Below are positions 1 through 10,364 of a DNA stretch of 64,000 bases, piece by piece. This DNA is from Lepisosteus oculatus (taxonomy: Eukaryota > Chordata > Actinopteri > Semionotiformes > Lepisosteidae): contig NC_090709.1 in the NCBI RefSeq assembly GCF_040954835.1, forward strand, positions 42,974,490 to 43,038,489, in the 5' to 3' direction. Position 1 is the first letter of the stretch. Each line of letters opens with the position of its first letter. Position numbers and translations under genes: made by a program. The notes under the pieces were generated by a model. The model did no database searches, was not told the DNA's origin, and saw nothing but the letters and a program-made list of their open reading frames with translations.

Positions 1-3000
1 GGAGTATTGGAATCTGACATGTTAAGAGATCAACTTGTGGAAAAATGTGCACATAAGAGACTATAAATTGCTGCAGGATAAAGACTGACTTTAGAAAGAG
101 CTCTTACAGTCGCTAGAATTCATGAAGCAGCTCAAGCAGAATCAAGAATGCTTTCTGACCACAGTGACACTGAACGGGGCGCTCGCCCATACTTTACAAA
201 CAAAAGCCGAGCAGCAGGACGCAGTCATGCTAGAGATATAGAAGAACAGGGGACGGCTGACATTACATGTTACAGGTGCGGACTAACAACGCACAAAGCA
301 GATGAATGCGGAGCGCGAACAGCAGAATGTCTACACTGTAAGAAAACAGGACATTATGCACGAGTGTGTAGAAAGAAAGACGGTTCCCATCAGGAAAAGA
401 AATTTAATACAAATAAGGAAGGGACAAAACTGCGAGCAGTTCAAGAACAGTCTTCAGACTCAGATGAATTTGTTAATTCCATTGACCCTGAAGGTAAAGA
501 AACTGTTCGAATAAATGCCCAAGAGATACAAATGGTGATAGATACAGGAAGTCAAAGAAACTTCATTGGAGTAGAACTTTTAAAGAAAGTGTTTGCACAC
601 AGAACTAAACTTCAGCCGACTAAGAATAAATTTTATGCCTATGCACAAATTAGTCCACTTAAGTGTGTTGGCTACTTTGAGGCACAGCTGAAATGGCAGA
701 AAAATGTAATAAAGGACAAAGTCTATGTAGTTGAAGGAAATGTAGAAGCGTTGTTGAGAAGAAAAGCATGTTTTGATCTGAAGATTCTGAATGTAGGAGA
801 CACTGTCAATGCGGTTGACCAGTCTTCAGAGAGGTTTAAGCGGTTAGCACAGGAATATGAGTCACTCTTTAAAGGTTTAGGACAGATCAAGGGTTACAGT
901 CACAAGGTTACAGTAGATGAGAAAGTTTCACCAGTAGCTCAAAGTCTGAGACGAGTACCCTATCCGATGATAGAAGCTGTTAATCAAGAGTTAGATAAAA
1001 TGTTGGTTGATGTAATTATTGAAGACGTGAATGAAGGTGCAGAATGGATCTCAAATATTCTGATAATACCTAAAAAAGACACCAAGGAAGTGAGACTGTG
1101 TGTGGATCTGCGAGAAGTGAATAAAGCAGTTATCAGAGAGAGACATCCAGTACCAACGGTTGGCAGCATATTGCAAGCAGTGCAAGGAGCCAAAGTTTTT
1201 GCAAAGTTAGATGTTCGAAAAGGGTTCTGGCAAGTTGAGTTGGCCCCAGAATCAAGACACCTGACTACCTTCATCACACACAGGGATTGTTACCATTTCA
1301 GAAAAGTTCCTTTTGGCTTGTCTAGTGCCCCAGAGGCCTATCAGAAAGCTATGGACTTGATGTTGTGTGCAATGCCAAGTGTTGTATGGTATATGGATGA
1401 TGTTGTAGTACATGCGGAAAATGAAGAACAACTAGAACAGAGGCTCAGGCAAGTATTCCAAAGATTCCAAGACAGAGGCTTAACTTTAAATAAAGATAAG
1501 TGTATATTTGGCCTGAAAGAGATCGAGATACTGGGACATTTGGTCACTGCAGAAGGAATAAAACCAGACCCGAAAAAGGTGACAGCTGTTTGCAGTGCAC
1601 CGAGACCTGAGAATGTTGCACTTTTGCGCTCATTCTTAGGAACTTGTGGATTTTTGATTAAATTTATTCCTAATTATGCAGATATATCAGAACCCCTTAG
1701 AAAACTAACGAGGAAAGGACAGAAGTGGGAATGGACATCGGAAACTGAGAAAGCCATTGCCAAGTTGAAAAGAGCACTTGTAACTGAACCATGTCTGGCA
1801 TACTTCAAACTAGATGCGCCACCAGTAGTGATCAGTGACGCGAGTCCTGTAGGACTTGGAGCAGTATTGCTACAAAGACCAGAAGAAGCCAGTGGCATAT
1901 GCAAGTTGCTCACTTACCCCAACAGAAAGGCATTACTCGCAAATAGAGCGTGAAGCCTTGGGTTGTGTTTGGGCAGTGCAACATTTTAGGACAAATTTAT
2001 GAGGAGGCAAGTTCACACTTCAAACGGATCATAAACCCCTCATTTACATGATCAATCCCAAAAAGGCAACTTTGTTACCACCCAGGATACAAAGACTTGG
2101 ATTGAGATTACAGCCGTATGATTACAGAATTGAACACATAGTAGGGAAAACCAGTGTCGCAGACTCATTGTCACGTCTTCCTTTACCAGACACAGAAGAC
2201 ACTGGTTATGTAGACAACTATGTTGATAGAGTGCTTTCAATCAGCACTTATGAACTGCATGCACTGACACTTGAGGAACTTAAACAAGCAACAAACGAAG
2301 ATGGCACATTGAAATTGTTGATGTCCATAGTGGAAAAAGGACAATGGACTAATCCAATTCCAGACAAACTGCAGCCATACCACAGGTGTAGGCTGGAGTT
2401 ATCTACATATGATGGACTGCTTTTAAGAGGACAGAGGATTGTGTTACCGAAAACAAAAATCAGACAAGCACTGAAAATAGCACATGAGACACATCAGGGT
2501 GTAGTTTGTACACAACAGTACCTGAGAAGCAACTTTTACTGGCCCAACATGGACAGTGATGTTGAAAGACTAATCAGGAATTGTTCCACTTGTGTGTTGA
2601 ATCAGGCATTGCAGGAGGATCAACCTCTCCAACCACTTGAATTACCACCAAGGCCTTGGACAAAATTGGGCATTGCCCTGGTAGGTCCCATTCAGAATGA
2701 ATACATATTGACTGTCATAGACTATTATACTTCTTAACCTGAGGCGGTTGTTGTATCAGACATATCTTCAGCCACAGTTATTAGAGAGCTGATGAACATC
2801 TTTGCACGATTTGGTTATCCACTAGAGTTAGTAAGAGATAATGGCAGGCAATTCATAGCACAGTTGTTTGAATCATTTCTGACTAATTGTGGAATTAAAC
2901 ACATCCGTGCATCACCTTACTATCCGAGAAGTAAAATTGAAAGATTTCACAGATACCTGGAAAAGGCCTTAAGAGCAGCTGTGACAGAAGGAAAAAAGAG

Positions 3001-4050
3001 AGAGAGGAACTCCCTAAGATTCTGCTGACTTATAGATCAACACCACACAGGGCATCTGGAGAAACCCCAGCTAATCTTATCTTTGGGCGTGATATCCGGA
3101 CTAAACTACCAAACGTGGAAAAGAAAGAAGAAGAGCCAAGGGACATTCAAAAGACAAAAGATATCCATAGACATCATGAGGAGTATGCACACAAAATGAA
3201 ATTATATGCAGACCAGACACATTGAGCAAGGGATCACAACTTCAAGGTCGGTGATGTAGTTTGTGGTTGGCCTAGACAATGGTAAATTGGATGCCAAGTT
3301 CAAAGACACTCGCAGTGTGTTATTGAGACACACCTCTTGTAACTCTTTTGAATTAGTGAATGTGGAAGATGGCTCAAAAATAATGAGAAATGTAAAACAT
3401 CTTCGACAGGCTCCTCCATTGGATCTTGATTTTGAATCTGCAGAAACAGAAAATGCTGAGAATACAGGACTTTCTGACGTGCAGGAATTGCCGAGTCCTC
3501 AGACAGTGGAGAGTACCTCCATAGGAGAACCAGTAACTTTACCCAGAAGTGAAGTAACAACCAGAAGTGGCACGGTTATCAGGAAACCGGCTCGTTACAG
3601 AGACATTTAAAAATATAGGACTTGCATAGCTCTCCAAATGTGATATTGAGAAGTGACTTAAGTAGAAATTGAACTAAAATTTGAGTTGGTACGCATAGAA
3701 ATAGTTGTAAAAAAAAAGAAAAACAAAAGTTGAATGTGTTGAATAGAAATGGAAGGTTTTACATACATTTTGTTGTAATAGTTAATAACCGTTTACTGTG
3801 TGTTGATATAGAATTGTTACAATTTTATGGTAAAGTTATGGACTTTAAAAATAACAAAGGGAGGGATGTAGTATAGTGAGAAGACATCGCGAGACAACAG
3901 AACGAGAGAGTAGAAGGTGGGAATATATGGTGTAAGGGCGTGATTTGTGTAGTTAATAAAATAGTTAAAATAATATAAGAACGGCTCTTTATTAAGATAC
4001 ACAACATACCCAAAAGGGGGGTGCAGCTCATATTATTCAACCTCCTTACA
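1..4050 (+). mobile_element. Ty3/Gypsy LTR retrotransposon fossil, left end outside the window
   Basis: This is an old Ty3/Gypsy copy whose left end lies outside the window. Parts appear in the usual order: two CCHC zinc knuckles at about 270-385, an aspartic protease around 535-600 with a DTG core, reverse transcriptase at about 920-1540 with a YMDD-type catalytic motif, RNase H at about 1780-2110, an integrase zinc-binding region at about 2440-2610, an integrase core at about 2660-3010, and a C-terminal region to about 3610. A purine-rich tract at 3853-3865 precedes the 3' LTR. The protease-RT-RNase H-integrase order is what places it in Ty3/Gypsy rather than Copia. It looks broken, with a few disruptions, but large parts of the coding region still read well, so it is probably only moderately old. 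It is not part of the neighbouring host gene. Confidence 0.93.
3867..4050 (+). repeat. 3' LTR of the Gypsy fossil (probable)
   Basis: The segment begins with TGTAGTA directly after a polypurine tract and ends with CCTTACA, giving a short LTR of about 184 bp. It holds AATAAA-like signals near 3955. The 5' LTR is outside the window, so the boundaries rest on the TG...CA rule and the purine tract alone. Confidence 0.6.
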
Positions 4051-5040
4051 CCTATATAGCACCTTTCCAGACTCTACAGCTCTCTCCAGGTCATGGGGAT
4101 CCCCTCCATCCCCACCAGTGTGGAGCCCCCTGGGTGACGTTTAGGGTGACAGAGCTGCAGGGAAAGGAAGAGCAGATACCGACCATAGATTTAAAAAACA
4201 ACAACATTTTCACCTCCATCTCTCTCTTTTCCAGAAGTAAAGAAGATCAGTAACAAAAATGGTGGAGAACAAAGGTAGGTGTTGGTACCTCCGAGGTCGA
4301 GAAGGACACGCACAAGTCGGCTTAAAGATCAGACGCTGTTAAACAACGGAACTCCTCATCCCGTTATATCATAAGGACGGAAGTCTGGGAAAATCAAGGA
4401 TGACGTTCTTGAGCAGCGTCAAGTGAGATCTAATTAACAAAATCGAAAATGAATGCCCACCCATAACAGCCGCAGGTGGTTCTATTATCCTCGGGAATCT
4501 CCTCCTTATGTCCAAATGGCTTCAACTGTGGGAACGCGTAGACCTGATGGAAGTCTGATAGGACTTGGGGCGCCCTCTGGCAGAAAAGGGCCGAATTATC
4601 AGCCGCTTGGCCCTCTTCAACAATAAGGGGTCCTCAAACAACTAGTAAAAAAAGTTAATCGTTACTACTGAAGTTACTACTAAAAGACCCGCTTATTAGA
4701 TCTCGGTTACCACCATTTCATCATCGATGTTCTAGAAAATTAATTTTTATTTTTGGATTTAAATGAAACAGCTCTGTGGTTCCCCCTTTGGGAAAGGCAC
4801 AAATTCCTGGCTCATTTCTCCCTGTTGCCGGGACGAGCTTTTCCTGCAGCGGCCGAAGCAGCTGCATTTGAACGCTCTCCTCCGCTCCCGTCTTATCCGT
4901 CTGCCGGGCTGTTTTCGGCGGCCCACGGCGGATTTTAACGCGGAGACTCAGTTCCTCCGGCCTGTCAGTGTGGGACCCTCCCTTCAGTCTAGTCTCTGTC
5001 ACCAGCTGGATGAGCCCCTGACTCTCTCTCTCGGCCACAG
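4051..5040. other. Spacer between the Gypsy fossil and the coiled-coil gene
   Basis: The first 90 bases (TATATAGCACCTTTCCAG onward, then a stretch about a 'menu' of GGGGATCCCC-type wording) resemble, from memory, a dispersed repeat common in fish genomes. From about 4200 to 4740 I see nothing recognisable. From 4763 an open frame runs into the exon that starts at 5041, but a clear polypyrimidine tract and AG end at 5040, so I treat 4763-5040 as intron or flank. The true first exon of the coiled-coil gene was not identified. Confidence 0.4.
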
Positions 5041-5718
5041 GTACGAGAGCCTGAACGGCAGCATGGCCAGCAACTGCAGCGACGTGAAGGCGGTCCGCGA
5101 GAGCGAGCAGCAGGAGAGGGAGAAGAAGACGCAGGAGGCGGAGGCGCTGTGGGCACAGGCCCACGCCCTGAAGGACCAGCTGGCACGGCTGCGCGAGGAG
5201 AAGGCCCGGGTGGGGCGGCAGATCCAGGACAAGCTGGCGGAGAAGAGGCGGCGCCAAGGCGGCTGCTGGGCCTACAGCGACAAGACCAACAATGCCCGCC
5301 TGAGCGCCCTGGAGGGCGAGCTGCGCCACCTTTTCAGGGAGGACAACCGCCTTGCCCGGGAGATCTGGGACAACGCGGCCGAGCTCAACTGCATGCAGGC
5401 CGTCCAGCGTGTGTGTGTGTGTGTCAGTGTGTGGGTGTGTGTGTGTCCTGTGACGGACTGGCGTCCTGTCCAGGGTGTGTAAGTGTGTGTGTGTGTCCTG
5501 TGATGGATTGGCGTCCTGTCCAGGGTGTGTAAGTGTGTGTGTGTGTCCTGTGATGGACTGGCGTCCTGTCCAGGGTGTGTAAGTGTGTGTGTGTGTCCTG
5601 TGATGGATTGGCGTCCTCTCCAGGGTGTGTAAGTGTGTGTCTGTGTCCTGTGATGGACTGGCATCCTTTCCAGGGTGTGTGAGTGTGTGTGTGTCTTGTG
5701 ATGGACTGGCATCCTGTC

Positions 5719-5768
<50 letters not shown>

Positions 5769-6852
5769 TGTGATGTACTGCTGTCCTGTCCAGGGAGTGT
5801 GTGTGTGTGTGTCCTGTGATGGACTGCTGTCCTGTCCAGGGTGAACCCTGCCTTGTGCCTGTTGCTTGCTGCCCACCCTTCTCCCTCTCTCCCTCTCCCT
5901 CAGGGAAGCTCGGGAAGCCCAAGCAGCTGCAGGAGGTGCAGCGTTGCCTGTCCCGCGTCCAGCAGATCCTGCTGAGGCTGCACAACTTCTGCCATCGCCA
6001 GCCTGGGGCAGAAGACCGAGGCGGGAGAGAGCTTCCTGGATTACATCCAGGACTTCAAGGAGGAGTACCTGAGGAGCCTGGATGAGGCAGAGCAGGTGGG
6101 TGGAGGGGCAGAGGGGGAGATCGGTGGTGTGATTTTCTCTCCCGAATTTCAGTGGGAGCCTCCGTCAGTCAGACGGGTAGCTGTCTACAGTAGCTGGAAA
6201 TAAGGAAACTACGATATTTTATGATTGTCATTCATTTTAGAGTTAATAACTGCCATTTTTCTCCACACATCTACACACTGTGCACAAATGCACACTACAC
6301 ACATTCTGACTACAATCGCACCGTACACACCAACACAATGTATACACACAACTGATCTGACACAACCGCATACTATACTATACTATATCCATCAACGCAA
6401 CTCGTACACACAATCACACTCTACACCCAACTATACTGTACTATACTATACTATACACACTACACATGCACACATTCATACTGTACACATCGTCGCAACA
6501 CATACACACACTGTACACACAACTGATCTGTATTCACAATACACACAACGACACACTACACCCAACTATACTGTATATACACTACACATTTGTACTGTGT
6601 ACATCAATGCAACACATACACACAATTGATCTGTGCACACGCACACGCACACGCACACTGCAGTCCTTCCAGGTGCTGTGTGCCTGCTGCTCCAGTGTGG
6701 GGGAGAAGTTCTCTCACTGCGAAGACGCCTACAGCTTCCTGGCCCTGCGCCCCTCCAGTCTGTCTGCGGAGCAGCTGCAGAGGGAGTACGACTGGGCCCT
6801 GCAAGAGCTGGACCAGCTGAGCCTCTCCCAGGACATGGCCATCGGAGTCTGA
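5041..6852 (+). CDS. Coiled-coil protein of unknown family, three exons, with an apparent frameshift
   Basis: I do not recognise the family. Three exons fit splice rules: 5041-5408 (acceptor after a CT-rich tract; donor GTGTGT), 5904-6095 (acceptor CCCTCAG; donor GTGGGT) and 6664 or 6673 to the TGA at 6850-6852. Phases match: the first join makes an Arg codon and the second is phase 0. Exon 1 encodes about 120 residues rich in E, K, R, Q and A with heptad-like spacing, so a long coiled coil is likely. Exon 2 continues with helical residues (KQLQEVQRCLSRVQQILLRL), then the frame slips near 5990-6010; the downstream frame reads SFLDYIQDFKEEYLRSL. The last exon ends LSLSQDMAIGV. No signal peptide or membrane segment is visible. 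The start codon is probably upstream, although an internal Met lies just inside exon 1. The slip could be a real mutation or a sequence error. AATAAA follows at 7283. Confidence 0.6.
5409..5845 (+). repeat. Intronic GT-rich minisatellite, about 8 units
   Basis: A phrase of about 50 bp (CCTGTGATGGACTGGCGTCC followed by TGTCCAGGG and a GT run) repeats about eight times, with one long pure (GT)n stretch near 5722-5766. It fills most of intron 1 of the coiled-coil gene. From memory, the non-GT phrase resembles the body of a dispersed fish repeat, so the array may have grown from one old insertion. Confidence 0.85.
6240..6655. repeat. Degenerate CA-rich repeat in intron 2
   Basis: The stretch consists of variations on CACACA, TACACACTACAC and ACTATACTATA, with a larger phrase (CAACTATACTGTA...ACACTACACAT) appearing twice near 6430 and 6560. 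It is a decayed minisatellite inside the second intron. The open frames across it are products of low complexity. Confidence 0.7.
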
Positions 6853-8220
6853 GGCAGGAGGAAGAGGGCCGGGAAGAGCTCTCTCACGGCCTTTGCGCTT
6901 CCTGCATTATAATGGAGTCCCTGCTAGGCCATCTGTCTAGTTTCTTGATGATGTCATGTGGTGATTTAGGATGTCATGGAGGATGGGAATCGCTTTTCCC
7001 TGCTCCTGGGGTTCTGGTGAGGGGTTTTCATGCAGACTAGGATCAAGGCTAGGGTGTTGCTGATCTACAGCAGGGGGGTTTGGTTATGTCCATGTTTCTA
7101 GTGTGACTGCAGAAAATTTCAAATGCACCTTTTTGACTATGTTCATTAATGGCATTTGGACAGCTTAAGTGAGGGGGGTGACTGTCACATAGCTCCACAA
7201 TGTCATACTTGGGATCCCCCACACGCGGTGTAATTCATGTGCCTGATCCCCATCTGTATGGCATGAAATAATGGAACTGCACAATAAAATGGTCTCGATG
7301 GGAGCAGTCTGATTCCTTTGCCGTCTGTGATACAAGCTGCCCAGCCCTGTGGTTTAAGCCGATACCCTGGCTTCTCTCCAGACACAGCTGGGTGAGCTCC
7401 TCCAGTCAGGACAGGAGGCTCCTCTGTACATAAAGGGTGGTGGGGGTGGGGTACAAACGTACCCTTCCATTTGACTAAACAACTTTTTCTCCATATCCCT
7501 GCTTTACCCTGAGAGCCAAGAGGGTGGAGTCCCATCCAAATAACAAAAGACAACACATCTATTCAACTGACACTCAGAGGTGACCGAACACATTTCAGGT
7601 TTACACCACAGTTAAACGTGCCTTTCCTTCATTTCAGATCGCTCTGCTCCCCATGATCTCTGAAAACCCACTCTCACACACCACGCCCTCACATCGCACA
7701 TGGCTCTACATTCACCAGCTGTAATACAGCTACGAACAAAGACAGACATTGAAGTTCGCCATTACTAAATGACATTCGTATTAGTTCATGCATGTATTAA
7801 TGTTCACTGGAAAGCAGTTTCAGTTAAATATTAAAATGTTCCCAGCGACAGCTGCATAACAGACTCATGACAGTAGTGACCGTATTATGTCCACCCTATC
7901 TGGGGACGTTCTAATGTGACTCCAGCTGCTTAAACCACATGAAGAGGTGATGTCAGTTCGTCCCCCTACTTCAGTAACCACTAGAGGGCAGCAGTTCTTG
8001 CTCTGGGTTCGCTGAAAGAGACTTACAGAAGACACAAGCGCAAGAACGGAGTCTGGAGAGATGTTCAAATAAATGCTGCCCCTCAGAGAGACCCGACTGT
8101 GTAAGAGCCTGGGACCTATGAAAAGAGTCTTTTATAGTGATATTTTTATATTTATTTCGGATTGCTGTACACATTTAAATTTTTCATCTATTCTGGTGTC
8201 TGTTTTTTTTTTTTTTGGCT
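6853..8220. other. 3' UTR and intergenic DNA after the coiled-coil gene
   Basis: The first 430 bases are the probable 3' UTR, with a polyadenylation signal AATAAA at 7283-7288. Near 7362-7388 the words AGCCGATACCCTGGCTTCTC match a phrase at 60950-60970 that looks like the end of a LINE ORF, so a small LINE scrap is likely. A T-run lies at about 8199-8216. I see no further gene. Confidence 0.4.
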
Positions 8221-8224
8221 TGTC

Positions 8225-8277
8225 TTGGACTGCTGTAGCACATTAATTTCCCTTCAGGATCAATAAAGTCTTATCTA
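8225..8277 (+). repeat. 3' tail of a CR1/Rex1-like LINE
   Basis: The words AATTTCCCTTCAGGATCAATAAAG followed by TTATCTATCT have the form of the 3' end of fish non-LTR elements: a short conserved tail and then a TATC microsatellite. The body upstream is not recognisable, so this is a 5'-truncated scrap. Confidence 0.6.
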
Positions 8278-8504
8278 TCTTCTGCTCTGTTTTGTACCGT
8301 ACAGAATGATGAGTTACAAGCTAAGTCAGCCATTTACAGAGCAACGCCCACACTAACACAGATTATTTTTTTTTAAATTCCCATAACAGATAACAGTATA
8401 TTCAAACAAAGCAATAGCAATATAATAAACCTGACAGGAGCTACTTTAACACCTCACGCTCTTTCACACTTCAATTCTCTCAACAGTGGGCAAAAAAATT
8501 TCCA

Positions 8505-9160
8505 GCAAAGAGATAAGACTTTTATTGTCCCCTGAGGCAATTTTTTTATGGACAACCAGCGCTCCTGTACATTTAAATAGCATGCAAAATAAGAAAGAGA
8601 GAAGAAAAGGAAATCATTGCACATTACACTATTGTAACACAACAGGGGTTCAGGTCGGCCCCCCACTGTCAGGGGCTCAAACCCGGGACTCCCACATCGC
8701 TCAGCAGGGACCCAGCCCGGTGAGCCAAAGAGAAAATGGCATGTAACGTTTATAACACATCACAGAACATATTGCACCCAAGTGGGTTGTAAGAGTCAAA
8801 ATTGTTTATCCTTGACATTTTTGTGTTGACAGCTGTAATGCATAGTGGAACAAAGGAATGTTTGTATCCGTTTCACTTACATTTGGGAGCCCTGAAATGT
8901 TTGCCAGAAGGAAGAAGTTGGTATTCAGGGTTGAGGATGTGGGAAGGATCTGATATCATTTTTCCTGCCTGTCTGATTAGGGATTTTTCAAAGATGGCCT
9001 GCAGGGAGGGCTGCTGTTTCACTCCCTTGACCTTGAAAGCTGTCTGGATGAGGCGGGTCATTTGCCATTTAAAATGAACTGATAGATGACCGAACCACAC
9101 TGAAATACCATATCTGATAATGCTCTCGATTACAGCTCCAGAGACAGATAAAGTGGGTGA
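8505..9160 (-). mobile_element. CR1/Rex1-like LINE fragment
   Basis: On the minus strand, 8873-9160 encodes a peptide with the pattern of the C-terminal end of a CR1/Rex1-type reverse transcriptase ORF: IESIIRYGI, VWFGHLS, RLIQTAFKV, then ILNPEYQLLPSGKHFRAP. The matching 3' tail (GCCTCAGGGGACAATAAAAG, minus strand) lies at about 8515-8545. It is a 5'-truncated, inactive copy. The region between ORF end and tail holds a tRNA-like segment at 8650-8712. Confidence 0.75.
8650..8712 (-). repeat. tRNA-like (SINE head-like) segment
   Basis: The minus strand reads GGCTCACCGGGCTGGG and later CCCGGGTTTGAGCCCC, which look like a degenerate A box and a good B box of a tRNA-type RNA polymerase III promoter. 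No cloverleaf with a convincing anticodon can be drawn by eye. It may be a tRNA-derived SINE head or a very old tRNA pseudogene. Confidence 0.4.
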
Positions 9161-9619
9161 CCACAGCTACTGTCTGCAACACTGTGTGGTGTGAATGATA
9201 CAGGGTATAAAGACCTTTTTCAGACGAGCTGCGATCAGATGATCGGAACACATAGGAGACGAAACTGGAAATTAGACCATCTAACAACCCAGCAAACAGG
9301 GCTGAATGGATAAGAAAACCCATAATTAATGAAGAAATATAAGGTAACCATATGAGGAATCACAGGAGAAAATTTATGAAATAATTTAAAAAACAGGAGT
9401 ATAACAGTGGAGCTGATGTATGATATGCAAACAGACAAAAGGAAAAAAAATCATTGGAAATGGAAAGAAAAAACATTCTAAGCAAGAAATTATTCTGCAG
9501 ACTTCATGCTGTCAACACTAAAGGCAATTCAAGTTAAACAGGGGGCTAATTTCAGCGGCCACATTTGTTGCTTCTGGTCTTAAGGCTGAATTCCAGTTTG
9601 GGGCGCTGCTTTCAGTTCA

Positions 9620-10110
9620 TTACAACTGACCCCAGCAGGAAGGGCAGCCCCACATCACAATTCTCGCGAGCTCTCACCCGTGATGAGAGCAGCCTTGCGC
9701 TGATCTCCACAAACATGGCGACCATACAGGACTTGCACAACGTTCACGAATTCGTGAAGGTCTCGGAATTTCTCACATTTTGCAGTACCCTCAATAATTT
9801 CTTCTGAGACGGAGATTTAATAACTGGTTGGAGACACTGGGGCAGCAGTCCCCGTTTAACACTACAAAGTGTACATTGCCACAAACAGAATACGTGTTCC
9901 TAAAAAACGTCGCAAACGCAAAAGATTCCCAATAGCCTCTGAACACAACTATAAAGTTTACTTTTACAGCGGTGAATCTATTTGGTAATAAACAAACAAG
10001 CCAATAGCATAATACCTTAACGCCCTCGCCCAGTGGTGAGGAGGAAGCGCACCTAGGCGCTCATAGTACCGCAAAGCAGGCTGGGAGTTGTAGCCGGGGG
10101 GAGTCTGAGG
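9620..10110. promoter_or_regulatory. GC-rich promoter-like patch with a possible first exon
   Basis: Several CpGs and CGCGAG appear near 9665, followed by ATG GCG ACC in a fair Kozak setting at 9714, giving a 30-residue frame (MATIQDLHNVHEFVKVSEF...) that stops at 9806 or might splice at a GTACCC inside it. At 10081-10094 the words CTGGGAGTTGTAG are the reverse complement of the ACTACAACTCCCAG promoter motif bound by ZNF143/THAP11 in vertebrates. The Gypsy LTR starts 30 bases later. I cannot find further exons on either strand, so this may be an orphan promoter. Confidence 0.25.
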
Positions 10111-10120
10111 GTCAGCAGGA

Positions 10121-10364
10121 TGATATGTATCTGCATACGTAAATATTGTGATAGTAGTTTTAGTGTCCTGTATAGCTCTATAAGTGTATAGCCCGAAGTT
10201 AACGAGTTACCACCCTAACCATGTGTAAGTGTTCTGTCGGTCTCCTCATGTGTGTATAGCCTGTGTTTGGTTTTTGTGTGGTTTTGTTTGGAGAATAAAG
10301 CCGTCGCTTGGTTTACTATCATGTCTCCACTTGTCCTTTGTCCTGAGGGAACCTGAAAAATGTT
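10121..10364 (+). repeat. 5' LTR of the second Gypsy fossil (probable)
   Basis: The segment begins TGATATG and ends GTTACA just before the primer-binding-site-like sequence, giving about 244 bp. AATAAAG at about 10295 fits an LTR polyadenylation signal. Boundaries are inferred because no second LTR is available for comparison. Confidence 0.55.

Noticed and set aside
5272-5985. Long minus-strand frames rich in HTHTHT.
   Set aside because: They are the translation of a GT/CA minisatellite.
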